Position numbers and translations under genes: made by a program. A stretch of 7,072 bases of DNA from Pedobacter sp. (GTDB lineage: Bacteria; Bacteroidota; Bacteroidia; Sphingobacteriales; Sphingobacteriaceae). Below are positions 5,504-7,072 of this stretch, one piece after another (within the stretch, counting starts at the first letter, position 1; every line of letters starts with the position of its first letter). The DNA is taken from positions 1 to 7,072 of the forward strand of contig JASLGV010000447.1 of the NCBI GenBank assembly GCA_030149995.1, written 5' to 3'. The notes under the pieces are model-generated. The model was not told where the DNA came from. It saw nothing but the letters and a program-made list of their open reading frames with translations, and did no database searches.

Positions 5504-6850
5504 TTATTTCTCTAAAGCAACAAACTTATCGTAATCGATTTCTTTCTGCTCTAAAGTAACCACACTTTTAATTTGCTCAAAAGTTTTGATGGCTTTTACC
5601 TCTTCAAAAATACGGTTTGCATTTTCTTTTTCCTGTAAGAACTGAGCAGTGTATTGACCTAACTGATCTTCAGGCATTGGACTTGGACTGTACATTCTGA
5701 ACTGAGCATCTAAACGCGCTTTTGCTGTTTGGAAAACATCTTCATATTTAATCTCAATGTTGTTGTCTTTAATGATTTTATTTTCAATTAAAGTCCATTT
5801 AAGATTTTTAGCAAAATCATCATAACCTTCTGCCAGTTCTGCATCAGAAAGTTTTTCGTTGGTTGCTTTTAACCAGCGGCGTAAAAACTCATCAGGCAAT
5901 TCAAGCGGGAATTTCTCCAAAAGCTGGGTATAAATATCATTCGATAATTTACGGTCAGCATCTTGTTTAAACATGCTTTCTACTTCTTCGGTAATTTTAG
6001 CTCTGAAACCCGCCTCGTCTGTTACCACGCTTTCGCCAAACAATTTATCAAAGAACTCCTGATTCAAATCTGCTTCCTCTAAACGGTTTACATTTTTAAC
6101 ATGTAAACGGAAGTTAGATTTCAATTCTGCTGCATCTTCTTCAGAAATATTCAATGCCTTTGCAATTACAGCGGCATCTTCTAATGCTTTTTGAATATCG
6201 ATGGTTACTTCGTCTCCTTTTTTCAGACCGATTAAAGATTTTAAGATTTTCTTATCTTTTACCTGATCTAAACGAACCGTTGCCGTATTCACAATTCCAC
6301 CTTCAAAAACAGATCCATCAGCAGCTAATTGTGTTAATTCTACGTATAAAACGTCGTCATCAGCAGAAACTTCTGGATTTGACATTTTACCATAGCTACG
6401 ACGAATGTTTTTAATACGGCTTTCTAAAGTTTCTTTATCTGCCTTTACTACGTATTCAGTAAATTTATCTTTAGACGAAAGGCTTACTTCAAATGAAGGT
6501 GCAAGACCCAATTCGTAGTCAAACTCAAACTCATCTGTATTATCCCATTTAAATTCGCGCTCATCGTCCATTTTAGGCAATGGCTGACCTAAGATTTCTA
6601 ATTTCTCTTCAGCAATGTAGTTAGATAAAGTATCGTTTAACAGGTTATTGATTTCTTCAACCAAAATACTTTTTCCATACATCCTTTTGATGTGAGCAGT
6701 TGGCACCATTCCTTTACGGAAACCAGGAAGCTGCGCTTTTTTTGCTTGCTCTTTAATGGCTTTTTCTACCTTAGCCGTATAATCGGCAGGTGCGATTTTG
6801 ATTTTTACAACAGCATTTAAATTGCCGGTTTTTTCCTGTGTAATATTCAT
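5504..6850 (-). CDS. tig: Trigger factor, ribosome-associated chaperone
   Basis: The 448-residue product is a trigger factor, which binds near the ribosomal exit tunnel and shields nascent chains. The N-terminal ribosome-binding domain (about 1-115) contains the signature GFRKGMVP (43-50). The middle region (about 130-255) corresponds to the FKBP-like domain but is degenerate: VFEGG (181-185) and LIGLKKGDEVTIDI (206-219) remain, while the usual loop with a PGFE-type motif is replaced by VKDKKILKS, and a helical insertion follows (about 220-245). Prolyl isomerase activity is therefore doubtful. The C-terminal part (about 260-448) is helical and charged, as expected for the chaperone arms. Length is near the family's usual 430-450. 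The ATG at 6850 gives the expected MNIxxE start and is preceded by a weak GAAAG. The gene lies upstream of clpP in the same direction, the conserved tig-clpP-clpX order, but the spacer and hairpin suggest separate transcription. Confidence 0.95.
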   Translation of the reverse strand: MNITQEKTGNLNAVVKIKIAPADYTAKVEKAIKEQAKKAQLPGFRKGMVPTAHIKRMYGKSILVEEINNLLNDTLSNYIAEEKLEILGQPLPKMDDEREFKWDNTDEFEFDYELGLAPSFEVSLSSKDKFTEYVVKADKETLESRIKNIRRSYGKMSNPEVSADDDVLYVELTQLAADGSVFEGGIVNTATVRLDQVKDKKILKSLIGLKKGDEVTIDIQKALEDAAVIAKALNISEEDAAELKSNFRLHVKNVNRLEEADLNQEFFDKLFGESVVTDEAGFRAKITEEVESMFKQDADRKLSNDIYTQLLEKFPLELPDEFLRRWLKATNEKLSDAELAEGYDDFAKNLKWTLIENKIIKDNNIEIKYEDVFQTAKARLDAQFRMYSPSPMPEDQLGQYTAQFLQEKENANRIFEEVKAIKTFEQIKSVVTLEQKEIDYDKFVALEK

Positions 6851-6975
6851 CTTTCAGTTTGAGTATTGAGATGTGAAATAAGGCTTGAATGCTGAGCATA
6901 GGAGATTTGAGACAAATAACCTATTTCATTTCAAAACACGCCACATCGATTTTCAATTTTTCTTTATCAATGTTA
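6851..6975 (-). promoter_or_regulatory. tig upstream region (promoter not pinpointed)
   Basis: These 125 bp lie between the tRNA terminator and the tig start codon and must hold the tig promoter and leader if the terminator is efficient. On the - strand there are TTTTG and TTATTTG elements around 6914-6938, but their spacing does not match the Bacteroidota -33/-7 pattern. I therefore call only the region and not a site. Confidence 0.35.
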
Positions 6976-7011
6976 TTAAAAAATAAAACCGTTCCGATTA
7001 TCTCGGAACGG
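6976..7011 (-). terminator. Intrinsic terminator after tRNA-Leu
   Basis: A perfect 9-bp stem, CCGTTCCGA (6989-6997) with TCGGAACGG (7003-7011), encloses a 5-base loop. On the - strand it is followed by TTTTATTTTTT. It begins about 14 bp beyond the mature 3' end of the tRNA, so it ends the tRNA transcript and separates it from tig. Confidence 0.92.
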
Positions 7012-7025
7012 CCTTTACCTTATTG

Positions 7026-7072
7026 TGCGGAAGAAGGGACTCGAACCCCCACGCCGTGAAGCGCCAGATCCT
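7026..7072 (-). tRNA. tRNA-Leu (anticodon NAG), 3' part only
   Basis: Read on the - strand, the last 47 bases give the 3' portion of a class II tRNA. It contains two anticodon bases AG, G37 and A38, the 3' anticodon-stem strand TCTGG, a long variable arm with a CGC/GCG stem, the T arm with loop TTCGAGT between GGGGG and CCCTT (two G-U pairs), the 3' acceptor strand CTTCCGC and discriminator A. The long variable arm together with an anticodon ending in AG (positions 35-36, by my alignment) indicates leucine. The wobble base is outside the window, so UAG, CAG or GAG cannot be told apart. CCA is not encoded, since the sequence continues CAATAAGG. The 5' half lies beyond the window. Confidence 0.88.

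Noticed and set aside
6914..6938. tig promoter from TTTTG and TTATTTG on the - strand
   Set aside because: The spacing of about 15 bases between the TTTG elements is too short and the second lacks the TA at the right position.

Overview
The window reads as chromosomal DNA of a Bacteroidota bacterium, most likely a Sphingobacteriaceae member close to Pedobacter. This is inferred from the sigma-70 C-terminus, the long (~480-residue) GAPDH type, the short AMP nucleosidase type, the divergent trigger factor, the moderate A+T content and the weak Shine-Dalgarno sequences. No database search was possible, so the genus is a guess.

Layout. The + strand carries the last ~72 codons of a primary sigma factor gene (rpoD, cut by the window start), a strong intrinsic terminator, and a 482-codon GAPDH-family gene. 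The - strand reads, in its own direction, from the 3' part of a tRNA-Leu (cut by the window end) with its terminator, through trigger factor (tig), a 596-bp A+T-rich spacer, clpP, clpX (overlapping clpP by 17 bp) and its terminator, to an AMP nucleosidase gene (amn). The two converging sets meet in a 260-bp intergenic stretch (1767-2026) holding two inverted-repeat structures.

How the genes fit together. Trigger factor, ClpP and ClpX form the widely conserved tig-clpP-clpX protein-quality-control cluster: a ribosome-bound chaperone, a serine peptidase chamber and its AAA+ unfoldase. Here tig is set apart from clpPX by the long spacer and a perfect 21-bp hairpin, so it is probably a separate transcription unit, while clpP and clpX look translationally coupled. 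The GAPDH and AMP nucleosidase genes are central carbon and purine metabolism genes with no obvious functional link to the cluster.

This is mostly an ordinary housekeeping region. I see no phage, insertion sequence, CRISPR array, toxin-antitoxin or defence genes, and no sign of a new multi-gene system. The observations worth a second look are the structured non-coding stretches (1774-1872, 1960-2015, 5213-5325), the divergent coenzyme site and long N-terminus of the GAPDH, the degenerate prolyl-isomerase domain of trigger factor, and the variant ClpP-docking loop of ClpX.
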